Both the position numbers and the translations under genes were made by a program. A stretch of DNA of 26,130 nt from the NCBI GenBank assembly GCA_030740295.1, contig JASLXP010000458.1, positions 1-26,130 of the forward strand. The letters run 5' to 3'. This document shows positions 15,884 to 23,641 of this stretch, one piece after another. The stretch's first letter is position 1; each line of letters opens with the position of its first letter. The notes under the pieces are model-generated. The model did not search any database and was not told the DNA's origin. It worked only from the letters and a program-made list of their open reading frames with translations. This DNA comes from Planctomycetota bacterium. Lineage in GTDB: Bacteria > Planctomycetota > PUPC01 > JACPCR01.

Positions 15884-16729
15884 TCAACGTTCAACCACCA
15901 TGCCGGCCTCATCGAGAAGCTGACGGATTCTCTTGCCGGCCCTCACATAGTCGTCCCAGCCCGAGTAGTGATAGCTCTCGTGCATCCGCAAGTGAGGCTC
16001 GATGGTGACGTTTCCTTCAAAGCCCAACTCCTTCAGTACGGCGAGCACGTCTCGAATCTTCGCCACGCCATCACCGGCCAGGCAGAAGGAGGAGTTGTTT
16101 CCGGGCTCCTTCATGTCTTTCACGTGTAGATTCGCCGTCCACTTTCCGAGCAGCTCGACCCCCTGAACGGGGTCCTGTCCCCAGTTGGCGAAGTTGCCCG
16201 GGTCGAGATTCATCCGCAGGGACGGTGAATCGATGGATTCCATGATGTCCAGACAATCGTTGGGCGTACATCCCATGGATGAGGCACGATCCAGGCAGTT
16301 TTCGAGAACCAGTGTTTTTCCTGATTCGAATGCCATCTGCGTCAATCGCCGCAGCCAATCAATGGTACGCTCGTGCCACTCTTTCACCGAGCACGGTCCG
16401 CGGCGATAGCCCATCGTGCGGATGAGGGACGTGCCGGTCTGATTCGTGCGCTCGATCGCTTTCCTCAGCCGGAGTTCTTCCTCGCCGAAATTCTCGGGCA
16501 GCAGCTCGCACTTGCCCAGATTGGAATCGTAGCCGGTAACGGAGAAGCCCCGCGACTGTATCAGTTCCCAGGCACGGTCAAACTCCTCGTCCGTCATGTC
16601 GTCCACATTTTTCCCGTCGACGGCTCGCAGCTCGACGAAACGGGTACCAATTTCTTCCAACGCATCGAGCGCGGGCGCCAAAGCCCACTCTTTGGTCGGT
16701 TCGTCGTTGACTCCGGTCAGTGTGACCAT
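15884..16729 (-). CDS. Sugar phosphate isomerase/epimerase family protein (AP endonuclease 2-like TIM barrel)
   Basis: 281 residues with the xylose-isomerase-like TIM-barrel pattern. Likely metal ligands are Glu143 (VLEN), Asp176 (NLDPGN), His202 (LHVKD) and Glu244 (TIEPH), in the usual order and spacing. GGGGAGAAG lies just ahead of the ATG at 16729. No signal peptide, so cytoplasmic. Members isomerise or epimerise sugars or act on related polyols; the exact substrate is not visible. Flanked by a DUF6259-like glycosidase and a heparinase-like lyase, it probably processes a sugar released by them (inference). Confidence 0.87.
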   Translation of the reverse strand: MVTLTGVNDEPTKEWALAPALDALEEIGTRFVELRAVDGKNVDDMTDEEFDRAWELIQSRGFSVTGYDSNLGKCELLPENFGEEELRLRKAIERTNQTGTSLIRTMGYRRGPCSVKEWHERTIDWLRRLTQMAFESGKTLVLENCLDRASSMGCTPNDCLDIMESIDSPSLRMNLDPGNFANWGQDPVQGVELLGKWTANLHVKDMKEPGNNSSFCLAGDGVAKIRDVLAVLKELGFEGNVTIEPHLRMHESYHYSGWDDYVRAGKRIRQLLDEAGMVVER

Positions 16730-16780
16730 CAGCTTCTCCCCAGAGACAAGTGTTCAGCGGGCCGGACGGACTTGCAGGCT

Positions 16781-16820
16781 CGGTACATGGGTACCGCAGA
16801 GGCACCTCGATCCATAGGTG
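16781..16820. promoter_or_regulatory. Two adjacent inverted repeats upstream of the isomerase gene, possible operator
   Basis: CGGTAC-ATGG-GTACCG (16781-16796) is a perfect 6-bp-arm inverted repeat. CACCT-N8-AGGTG follows at 16803-16820. They lie 50-90 bases upstream of the isomerase ATG in the region shared with the heparinase-like gene. A regulator binding site is possible but only suggested by symmetry. Confidence 0.25.
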
Positions 16821-16953
16821 TCAGATCCGCATTTATATTCTTAAATCCGTACATTCCTGGTAGCATCTTCGGCCCTTTACTGTCTGAAATGAAAGAGCAG
16901 GCCGCAACCGTTCGCCCACTTCAACTGAATCATCCGAACGTCCCATCATCATC

Positions 16954-17088
16954 ATGTCCGAGCAGAACAAAGAACTGACCGAGGAACTGAAACGGGCCGC
17001 AGAAGGATGGCGCGCAGGGATCGAAGAAAGATGGGAGCGGGAATGGCAGCCGTACTACAACGGGACGACGGGGTATGTGAAAAGTTAG
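16954..17088 (+). CDS. Small hypothetical ORF, 44 residues
   Basis: ATG at 16954 to TAG at 17086-17088, reading MSEQNKELTEELKRAAEG... with alternating acidic, basic and tryptophan residues that suggest one amphipathic helix, ending YYNGTTGYVKS. No ribosome binding site is visible and I recognise no family. It lies 32 bases before the heparinase-like gene in the same direction and could be a leader peptide, a small protein or the remnant of a longer gene. The helix-like composition is the only positive evidence. The rest of 16821-16953 shows nothing I can name. Confidence 0.28.
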   Translation: MSEQNKELTEELKRAAEGWRAGIEERWEREWQPYYNGTTGYVKS

Positions 17089-17100
17089 ATTACCCGCCCA

Positions 17101-17121
17101 TCAACCGTTAGCCTTCAACCA
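17101..17121. repeat. Imperfect 7-bp tandem repeat (three units)
   Basis: TCAACCG, TTAGCCT, TCAACCA; the last unit runs into the ATG of the heparinase-like gene. A further similar word, TTACCCG, sits at 17090-17096, offset by four bases. It occupies the place where a ribosome binding site would be expected. Confidence 0.4.
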
Positions 17122-19178
17122 TGTCTCCTGGCTGGCCCCACGTTTTTTGCCCAGAGTATCGCAGCCTGACAATCGACGATGTCTGGCCGAGTCTCTACAT
17201 CGGGGCGCACCGGCTCGACGAAATACAGCGGAAGGCCGTCGGGCTCGCCTGGGCCAGAGAGGCCGTTGAGTTGTGGCAGAGGGAGGCGGAAGAGGTTCTG
17301 GAGGAAGAGCCGGTCTTCGAAGAAGGTTTTCCCGGGGGCCGGACCGGTATGTATCTCTGGGATCACGGCCAGCACCTGATTTTCGATCACACACAGTCCG
17401 AGACTGCATTCGACCCCCTCCTCGGCCGAACAGTCAAGCTGAATGAAAAGAACAAACAGGCATGGGTCACGCTGTGCCACGAACGGGTCCGGCGACTGAT
17501 GAGCAGTCTCGCCTTTCTATACGGTATCACTGGCGATGAGCGATACAGCCGGTGGGTCTGGGAGGGTCTGCGGAATTCGGTCGAGCTTTATCGGAATCCC
17601 AATTCCAACAGCGACAAGCCTTACTCGTGGGTGTACGGCGGGCTTTACGAAGCGCAGTCGATGTTGCAGATCGTGCAGAGCCTCGAGCTCGTGCAAGGCG
17701 CGCCGGGCGGACCGGATGAAGACTACCAGGCAGTATGCGGCGAGATACTGGTGCCGGTGTCAGACATGCTGGCACGCTGGATGGACAAGATGCTGGTGCA
17801 CAACATGTCCTGCTGGTCGGACGCCGCTCTTGCGTTGATCGGTAAACATCTGGGGAATGATGAACATGTTGAGAAGGCCCTCTACAGCGAGCGTGCCGGT
17901 CTCAAGAAACTGCTGGAAGTCGGCATACCGAAGTCCCCCGATGGCGGAGCGCCGGATGGATTCTGGTTTGAGACCTCTTCCTTCTACAACTTCTATGCGC
18001 TCATTCCTCTGTGCGCGCTTCACCAGGTGGTGTCGGATGCCGCGGACATCTGGGATGATTTCGAAAGCCATCTGTTCGCTATGTTCGAAGCCCCCATCCA
18101 TCTTGCGGATGAACACCTGCGAGTCGTGCCGGTCGGTGACAAGTATGCGCCCGGAGTTTTCTATCTGCCGTTCATGCGGCACGTGTTCGAGTATGGGGCA
18201 GGCATGCTGCCGGAACGAGTCGGGCCTCTGCTCTCACTTTTGTACCAGGCGTCCGGGGCGCCGAGGAATTCTCTCGCAGCCCTTGCTTACGGGCCTGACG
18301 CATTGCCTCCGCCCTGTGAAACACCAAAGGACAGCATCGTCCTGAGGAGCGCGAAAATGGCGACGTTTCGAAGTGAATGGCAGTGCGAGCCCGTCACGCT
18401 CTGGTTTCTGGGTGGGGATGATTATCACGCAGGGCAGGCACATCATCACTCGGACAAACTTTCGTTTTCGCTGCATGCAAAGGGCAAGATCGTTACCTCC
18501 GACCTCGGGCTTCCCGGATTCCAGGATAACGACTGGGCTCAATACCTGTTCGCCTCGTTTTCGCACAACACGATGTTTGTGGACGAGCGCGCTCAAGGCC
18601 CGATGAAATGCCTGGAGTTCGATGCAGGCCCTGATGCGGAAACTCCATGGGCAAAAGCAACAGTGCAGGGCAACTGGCACGGCACACCGCCCTCGCTCCA
18701 ACGTGCGATGAAAAATCGCGGGGATGAAATCGATCCCGGCGCAAACGAGGAGGTCGTATTGAGTCGTGCACTTCAGTTCTCTCCGCCGTTCATTCGATTC
18801 GTCGATACATTCGAATCGCCGAAAGAGAGACGATTCTGTTCGGCCTTTCATGCCTGTGGCAGCCTGGTGGTCGATGCCCAATCTGCTAACGACGATCTCC
18901 GACTCCCGCCGCTTCCGGATCACGGGGCCTTTTCTTTGTTCATCGAAAAGCACACCTGTCCTTCTGCATCAAAGGTGACTGCTGATTGGCGCGTCGATAC
19001 CGATCTGTATTTGAGATTAATCGCCAGTGCAGACCGCCTTTTTGAAGTGACCTGGGGACGGACCCCGGGCAACCCGAGCATCCATACACGGGGAACTGTT
19101 CTCTTGAGGACGGCTGCCACCAGATGTGAATTCCAGGTCAGTCTTGAGCTGCATTCCGGGTCGCCTGCGTCATCCTGA
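17121..19178 (+). CDS. Heparinase II/III-like polysaccharide lyase family protein
   Basis: 685 residues. An N-terminal alpha-helical toroid-like domain (WVTLCHERVRRLMSSLAFLYGITGDERY, SWVYGGLYEAQSML, CWSDAALALIGKHL) leads into the C-terminal beta-sandwich of the heparinase II/III family. There AHHHSDKLSFSLHAKGKIV with His441-443 and Asp445, a glycine-proline loop and FSHNTMFVDER with His482-Asn483 are the signature. Such enzymes cleave uronic-acid-containing polysaccharides (heparin, alginate, others) by beta-elimination. No signal peptide is evident, suggesting action on imported oligosaccharides, as in PL15-type oligo-lyases, or a mis-set start; the ATG has no ribosome binding site. Substrate is unknown. 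It sits beside the isomerase gene, transcribed divergently. Confidence 0.8.
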   Translation: MSPGWPHVFCPEYRSLTIDDVWPSLYIGAHRLDEIQRKAVGLAWAREAVELWQREAEEVLEEEPVFEEGFPGGRTGMYLWDHGQHLIFDHTQSETAFDPLLGRTVKLNEKNKQAWVTLCHERVRRLMSSLAFLYGITGDERYSRWVWEGLRNSVELYRNPNSNSDKPYSWVYGGLYEAQSMLQIVQSLELVQGAPGGPDEDYQAVCGEILVPVSDMLARWMDKMLVHNMSCWSDAALALIGKHLGNDEHVEKALYSERAGLKKLLEVGIPKSPDGGAPDGFWFETSSFYNFYALIPLCALHQVVSDAADIWDDFESHLFAMFEAPIHLADEHLRVVPVGDKYAPGVFYLPFMRHVFEYGAGMLPERVGPLLSLLYQASGAPRNSLAALAYGPDALPPPCETPKDSIVLRSAKMATFRSEWQCEPVTLWFLGGDDYHAGQAHHHSDKLSFSLHAKGKIVTSDLGLPGFQDNDWAQYLFASFSHNTMFVDERAQGPMKCLEFDAGPDAETPWAKATVQGNWHGTPPSLQRAMKNRGDEIDPGANEEVVLSRALQFSPPFIRFVDTFESPKERRFCSAFHACGSLVVDAQSANDDLRLPPLPDHGAFSLFIEKHTCPSASKVTADWRVDTDLYLRLIASADRLFEVTWGRTPGNPSIHTRGTVLLRTAATRCEFQVSLELHSGSPASS

Positions 19179-19303
19179 GCATCGCGGGAGAGGGAGCATA
19201 AAGGTCTGCTCGGGCTTTCTGATCACGCTGACTGCATATGGGCAGACAGGCTGGTGGCAGCCCGTCGCCGTGATGGCTCATTCCAAACTCTGCGAATGGC
19301 AGG

Positions 19304-20815
19304 CTAGTACTCGCGCCGCTGCCGCGAGGACGGAATGCTGAGTTGCTTCCGGTATTTCGTGACTGTGCGCCGGGAGATATCCATCTTTTTCTCCTTAAGT
19401 TTGGCCACGATTTCTTCATCGCTCATCGGGTTTTTCTTGTCTTCGTTGTCGATGAGCTCCACGAGCGCCTGCTGAATGGATTTGGTCGAGACAGAGCTGC
19501 CGTCTTCGCTTTCGATGCCGCCGGTGAAGAAATACTTCATGGGGAAGATGCCACGCGGCGTCTGGATGTATTTATCCGAGAGAGCACGGCTGACAGTGGA
19601 AACGTGGACGCCCACGATGTCCGCAACGGCCTGCATCTTCAGCGGGTGGAGGAAGGCGATGCCCCTGTCCAGGAAATCGCGCTGCTGTTTCACAATCTCG
19701 GTGGCGATCTTGTAGACGGTGGCGCGGCGCTGTTCGATAGATTCCATCAGCCAGCGGGCGGCCTGGATCTTTTTGCGGATGAAATCCATCGTTGCGGCAT
19801 CCTGGCCTTTTTCCTTGATCATTTTTTCGTACGCCGGGCTGACCATCAGGCGCGGGACATAGCCATTCTGCAGCGAGATTTCATACCTGCCGTCGACATA
19901 TTCCAGGATGACGTCAGGGATCACATAGTGATTCTGATCTTCGCTGAACTGGTTGCCCGGCCACGGATTCAGCGTGGCGATGTAGTGGAGGGACTCCTTG
20001 ATATCTTCGATGCTGGTGCCGGTTTCTTTGGCAATCTTGGGCAGACGATTGAGCTTGAGGTCGTCGAGATGATTCTCAACGATCCGGCGGGGAAGGGCTT
20101 GTTCGGGACCGTATGGAATCTGGAGCAGCAGGCATTCCCGCGTGTCCCGGCAGGCAATGCCGCGTGGTTCCAGCGATTGGACGATATGGAGGGCGTCGTA
20201 AGCTTCCTCCATCCGTTCATCCACCTCTTCATCTATGGGCTCCATTTCGCCGTTGGTTTCAGCATTCAGCTCGACAACGTTTTCGGGGGCGCTGCGGCCG
20301 ACCAGTTCTTCGATGGAGTAGAGAAGGTAACCATTCTTGTCGAGGCTGTAGATGATACCTTCGCAGAGGGCTCGGGTGGCTTCGTCCAGCTCCATCATTG
20401 AGAGCTGAAGCATCAGATTGTCCTGGAGCGATTCCCCGCGGGCCGCGGTGTTGTTCATCGCTGCAAGTTTTTTGTCCTCGTCATCGGAGGAGCCTCCTCC
20501 GCCGCTGCCTTTAGGGCCTGAAAAATATTCACCCCAGTCGCTGCCGAGCTCCTCCACCTTGGTATCAAAACTCTCTTCATCATCGGTGGTCTTTCGATCC
20601 TCCTGGCGGGGCGTCTCGCTGTCTTCTTCTTCTTCGGGCCGGCTGAGGTCGGTATCGAGGGCGGGGTTTTCCAACAACTCCTGGTCGATGCGTTCCTGCA
20701 AAGCCATGATGGGCAGTTGGAGAATTTCGATGGATTGAATGATTTGCGGGGCCAGCACCATCTTCTGTTGAAGACTCATGTTCTGGCCAAGGCTGATGTT
20801 CATTCCCGGTCTCAT
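19304..20815 (-). CDS. rpoN: RNA polymerase sigma-54 factor
   Basis: 503 residues, full length. Region I at the N-terminus is glutamine/leucine-rich (MSLQQKMVLAPQIIQSIEILQLPIMALQERI), region II is strongly acidic (about 55-115), the HTH is in HVSTVSRALSDKYIQTPRGIFPMKYFF, and the RpoN box is SRRTVTKYRKQL (481-492). It directs polymerase to -24/-12 promoters with an enhancer-binding ATPase, none of which is in the window. Starts at 20815 or 20803 are both possible; CCGGGA precedes the latter. It follows recR by 39 bases in the same direction, so it may be co-transcribed with dnaX-recR. It converges with the heparinase-like gene; the 125-bp gap holds a GGCTG-GTGG-CAGCC hairpin (19249-19262) without a T-run. 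Confidence 0.96.
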   Translation of the reverse strand: MRPGMNISLGQNMSLQQKMVLAPQIIQSIEILQLPIMALQERIDQELLENPALDTDLSRPEEEEDSETPRQEDRKTTDDEESFDTKVEELGSDWGEYFSGPKGSGGGGSSDDEDKKLAAMNNTAARGESLQDNLMLQLSMMELDEATRALCEGIIYSLDKNGYLLYSIEELVGRSAPENVVELNAETNGEMEPIDEEVDERMEEAYDALHIVQSLEPRGIACRDTRECLLLQIPYGPEQALPRRIVENHLDDLKLNRLPKIAKETGTSIEDIKESLHYIATLNPWPGNQFSEDQNHYVIPDVILEYVDGRYEISLQNGYVPRLMVSPAYEKMIKEKGQDAATMDFIRKKIQAARWLMESIEQRRATVYKIATEIVKQQRDFLDRGIAFLHPLKMQAVADIVGVHVSTVSRALSDKYIQTPRGIFPMKYFFTGGIESEDGSSVSTKSIQQALVELIDNEDKKNPMSDEEIVAKLKEKKMDISRRTVTKYRKQLSIPSSRQRREY

Positions 20816-20854
20816 GGTTTTTTATTAACTCATGGTCTGATTTGGTTCAAACGT

Positions 20855-21466
20855 TCAGGGCTGGGTTCCCAAGCTCATTCTACCCCGAAGTGCGTCGGTT
20901 AAAATAGTTTTGCCAACATGTTCTATCTGGCTTCCTGAAGGGATGCCCTTGGCGATGCGGGTCACTCGGGCCGGCAGGTCCTGGAGGAGATTCGAGAGGT
21001 AGAGGGCGCTGTTGTCGCCTTCGAGATCCGGGTTGGTTGCCAGGATTACCTCATTCACGCTCCCGTTCTTGACCCTTTGAACCAGGGCATCAATCGTCAG
21101 ATTCTCCGGGGTGATCCCCTCAAGTGGGGAGATGCGTCCCAGGAGAACATGATACACGCCGCGATATTCGCTTGTGCTTTCAAAAGCGAGCAAATCCTTG
21201 GGTTGTTCGACCACGCAAACGGTGGCCTGATCTCTGCTCGGATTGCTGCAAATCTCGCAAATCTCGTGCGTGGTTATGTTAAAGCATACATTACACTGCC
21301 GCAAATCCTGCTTTGCCCTCCGAATGGCTTCGGAAAGCCCCAAAGCCTGATCTACGGGCATTCTGAGAATGTGGAACGTGATGCGCTCCGCGGACTTGCT
21401 GCCGATGCCAGGGAGGCTCGAGAGGGATTCGATCAGCGATTCAACGGGTTGTGGATAACTGGGCAT
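20855..21466 (-). CDS. recR: Recombination mediator RecR
   Basis: 203 residues, normal length. A helix-hairpin-helix (LSSLPGIGSKSAERI) is followed by a zinc finger with Cys58, Cys61, Cys70 and Cys73, a Toprim domain (VCVVEQPKDLLAFE) and the C-terminal HVLLGRISPLEGITPENLTID and ATNPDLEGDNSALYL motifs. RecR with RecO or RecF loads RecA on gapped DNA. It lies downstream of dnaX with an 80-bp gap. In many bacteria ybaB (nucleoid-associated EbfC) sits between them; no such gene is present here. Confidence 0.96.
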   Translation of the reverse strand: MPSYPQPVESLIESLSSLPGIGSKSAERITFHILRMPVDQALGLSEAIRRAKQDLRQCNVCFNITTHEICEICSNPSRDQATVCVVEQPKDLLAFESTSEYRGVYHVLLGRISPLEGITPENLTIDALVQRVKNGSVNEVILATNPDLEGDNSALYLSNLLQDLPARVTRIAKGIPSGSQIEHVGKTILTDALRGRMSLGTQP

Positions 21467-21546
21467 ATGGGGGAGAGGTGTGGAGATTTCTTGCGATCTT
21501 CTGAATCTCAGAGCGAGGGTGTTCTCAGAAAGAGGCCAACGAACAT

Positions 21547-23400
21547 CTATGCGCCTTCCTGTCCTTCTTCAACCTCATAGATGTTCAAAACCTGGGCGTC
21601 GAAGTATTCCTTGACCTTCGCCAGCGTCGGGTGCTGTTCGAGGTCACCAGGATTGAACGGGGCTGGCTCTTCGGGCTTGGCCGTTTCCGCCGATTTGCCG
21701 CCATTTGTACCGAGCAACGGGGCGAGCAGATCGGACTGCGCTCCGTCCTCCATCGAGACCGGCTGCGCACGAAAACGCTGCCCCGAGATCTGTTCCAGGC
21801 AGGATTCGATCAATTTGCGATTGTCGTTGGTTTCAAGTCGCTTCAGCTTGAAAACATCGGACGGTAGAAAGCCCAGCTTGAGGATTCCATCGCCCTCCCC
21901 CAACAGGTGCGCGGCCTTGAGATAACTGGCCAGCATCTCGTCCTGCTGATTCACCTGCTCCACGACGCGAGGCCATACGTCCGTCCAATTTACCTGACGG
22001 GCTGCGACCTGAGAAGGAGCAGGGCTGGGTTGAGGAGGAGGTGCAACAGCAACGGCAGGCGACGGTGCCGGCGGAGCTGACGCGGGCGCGTTTTGTGCCG
22101 GCGGAACTGGCTGGCTGGGTAGAGGGACGGGAGAAGTTGGGGTCACCTGCCTCTGGCTCGGGCCGCCTTCAGGCATTGTCGGAGGCGCCGGCATCGGCGC
22201 CGGCTCATAGCCTGACGGGCCGGGAGGCGCTCCCTGAGGCGCCTGCGGTATCGATTTCAGCGACTGCTCCAACTCAGCCAGGCGTTTCAACACATCACCA
22301 ATCGGTCGGAGATCTTCCATCTGCGCGAGCTTGACAACAGCGACCTCGATTGGAATACGCGTGTTGCTGCTGAATTTCATCTGATTCTGCGCTTCAGTAA
22401 GCAGTCGGATCATGTAGAGCAGACTGTCCACCGAGAGCGGCCGGGCCTGCTGTCTGAGCCGTTCAAGCTCATCGACTGTGACATCCAGCAAAGGGGTCTC
22501 GTCACCGCTGACCTGGAGGATCATCATCATGCGCAAATGCTCGATGAGCTGATTCATAAATTCGCCCAGATCGCCGCCGCGCTCCAGCACGCGATCGAGT
22601 GCAAGTAGCGCATCTCCGGCACGCTTGCCGATCAACAGGTCTGCATATCCCGCAATCTCATCAAAGCTGTGTGCGCCCTGGATTTCCTGCAGCGAGTCCA
22701 GGGTCAGATCCTTGTGGCCGAACGAAATCAGCTTATCCAGAAGCGACTGCGAATCTCGCATCGCACCGCGAGCAGACTTCGCCACGCCGTGCAGGACGTC
22801 TTTCGTCGTCTTCACACCCTCTGCATCACAGATTTGCTGGAGGCGGCCGACGATGGCCTCGGTGGTTATCCTTCTGAAATCGAAACGCTGACACCGGCTC
22901 AGGATGGTCTCGGGAATTCGATGCACCTCGGTGGTGGCGAAGATGAACTTCACATGGGGCGGAGGCTCCTCGAGCGTCTTGAGGAGGGCATTGAATGCCT
23001 CCTTCGTCAGCATGTGCACTTCGTCAATGATGTAGATCTTGAATTTCGCCCGATTGGAAGTGTATCGGACGTTGTCGCGAATCTGGCGAATTTCATCTAT
23101 GCCGCGGTTAGTCGCGCCGTCGAGCTCCAACACGTCAAGATCCTCGCCCGTCGAAATGCTGGTGCAGATGCCGCATTCGTTGCAGGGCGTGGTGGTGGGG
23201 CCGCTTTCGCAGTTCAGTGCTTTTGAAAAGATACGCGCCATCGATGTCTTGCCCACGCCGCGAGGACCGCAGAAAAGGTACGCGTGCGCGACCCGTTCCG
23301 ATTCAATCGCATTCTTGAGAGTGGTGGCGACCGCTTCCTGGCCCGCGACTTCATCGAAGTTCTGTGGCCGATACTTGCGGGCAAAGACGAGGTAGGACAT
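21547..23400 (-). CDS. dnaX: DNA polymerase III gamma/tau subunit
   Basis: 617 residues from the ATG at 23400, where the family begins (MSYLVFARKYRPQNFDEVAGQ). Walker A GPRGVGKT is at 45-52, zinc cysteines are at 64, 73, 76 and 79 (CNECGIC), followed by IYIIDEVHML (Walker B) and ILSRCQRFDFRR (SRC motif). A proline/alanine-rich linker at about 385-470 separates the clamp-loader ATPase from a C-terminal tau-like domain. The ATG lacks a ribosome binding site (CCGCTCC upstream). An in-frame start at 23466 would reach into the SRP RNA gene and is rejected. I did not see an A-rich slippery site of the kind used for gamma/tau frameshifting. It lies directly downstream of the SRP RNA gene, a conserved bacterial pairing. 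Confidence 0.96.
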   Translation of the reverse strand: MSYLVFARKYRPQNFDEVAGQEAVATTLKNAIESERVAHAYLFCGPRGVGKTSMARIFSKALNCESGPTTTPCNECGICTSISTGEDLDVLELDGATNRGIDEIRQIRDNVRYTSNRAKFKIYIIDEVHMLTKEAFNALLKTLEEPPPHVKFIFATTEVHRIPETILSRCQRFDFRRITTEAIVGRLQQICDAEGVKTTKDVLHGVAKSARGAMRDSQSLLDKLISFGHKDLTLDSLQEIQGAHSFDEIAGYADLLIGKRAGDALLALDRVLERGGDLGEFMNQLIEHLRMMMILQVSGDETPLLDVTVDELERLRQQARPLSVDSLLYMIRLLTEAQNQMKFSSNTRIPIEVAVVKLAQMEDLRPIGDVLKRLAELEQSLKSIPQAPQGAPPGPSGYEPAPMPAPPTMPEGGPSQRQVTPTSPVPLPSQPVPPAQNAPASAPPAPSPAVAVAPPPQPSPAPSQVAARQVNWTDVWPRVVEQVNQQDEMLASYLKAAHLLGEGDGILKLGFLPSDVFKLKRLETNDNRKLIESCLEQISGQRFRAQPVSMEDGAQSDLLAPLLGTNGGKSAETAKPEEPAPFNPGDLEQHPTLAKVKEYFDAQVLNIYEVEEGQEGA

Positions 23401-23429
23401 GGAGCGGGGAGAGGGTGTCAGGGGGCTGA

Positions 23430-23537
23430 ATGGAGGACTGGTTTCCCCAGGGCACATGGATAACAATGCTTATGGCTGCTGCCGTCAAGCTCTGACCAGG
23501 TTCACACGCCTCCATTGCCTGGGACCAATCCTCCATC
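23430..23537 (-). ncRNA. ffs: Signal recognition particle RNA (small bacterial, 4.5S type)
   Basis: Read on the minus strand, the centre contains GAACCTGGTCAG, a short hairpin, then AGCAGCCATAAGC, the universally conserved Ffh-binding core (GUCAG...AGCAG). The ends pair perfectly: UGGAGGAUUGGU (23535-23524) with ACCAGUCCUCCA (23442-23431), continued by CCCAGG with CCUGGGG. The apical loop reads GCU-UGAC-GGC instead of the more usual GGAA tetraloop. Length is about 108 nt, ending 29 bases before dnaX, the same order as in Bacillus and many others. The RNA with Ffh targets nascent membrane and secreted proteins. Exact ends are estimated from the stem. Confidence 0.88.
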
Positions 23538-23577
23538 CAGTCTCCTGCAATTGAATTTCAAAGATCATCGTTCCCAT

Positions 23578-23601
23578 CAGCCATCCGATGGCTGAACTAT
23601 A
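23578..23601 (-). promoter_or_regulatory. Candidate -10 box and palindrome upstream of the SRP RNA gene
   Basis: On the minus strand TATAGT (23601-23596) could be a -10 element, with a weak TTTAAC 16 bases upstream. Directly after it comes CAGCCATCCGATGGCTG (23578-23594), an inverted repeat with 8-bp arms around one central base, which would cover the transcription start. The start would leave a leader of about 50 nt before the mature RNA, so processing would be needed. Confidence 0.3.
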
Positions 23602-23641
23602 CCAGAAGAATTCCTGCGTTAAAGCTGGGCGCGTTTCCTGT

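Noticed and set aside
19249..19262. Hairpin GGCTG-GTGG-CAGCC between the heparinase-like gene and rpoN as a terminator
   Set aside because: The stem is only five pairs and no T-run follows on either strand.
19343..20401. 352-codon open frame on the plus strand opposite rpoN
   Set aside because: The minus strand here is unmistakably sigma-54. The plus-strand translation shows no motif and is a codon-usage shadow.
21547..23466. Longer dnaX start at 23466
   Set aside because: The extra 22 codons lie in the SRP RNA 3' stem and spacer, and the family N-terminus begins exactly at the ATG at 23400.
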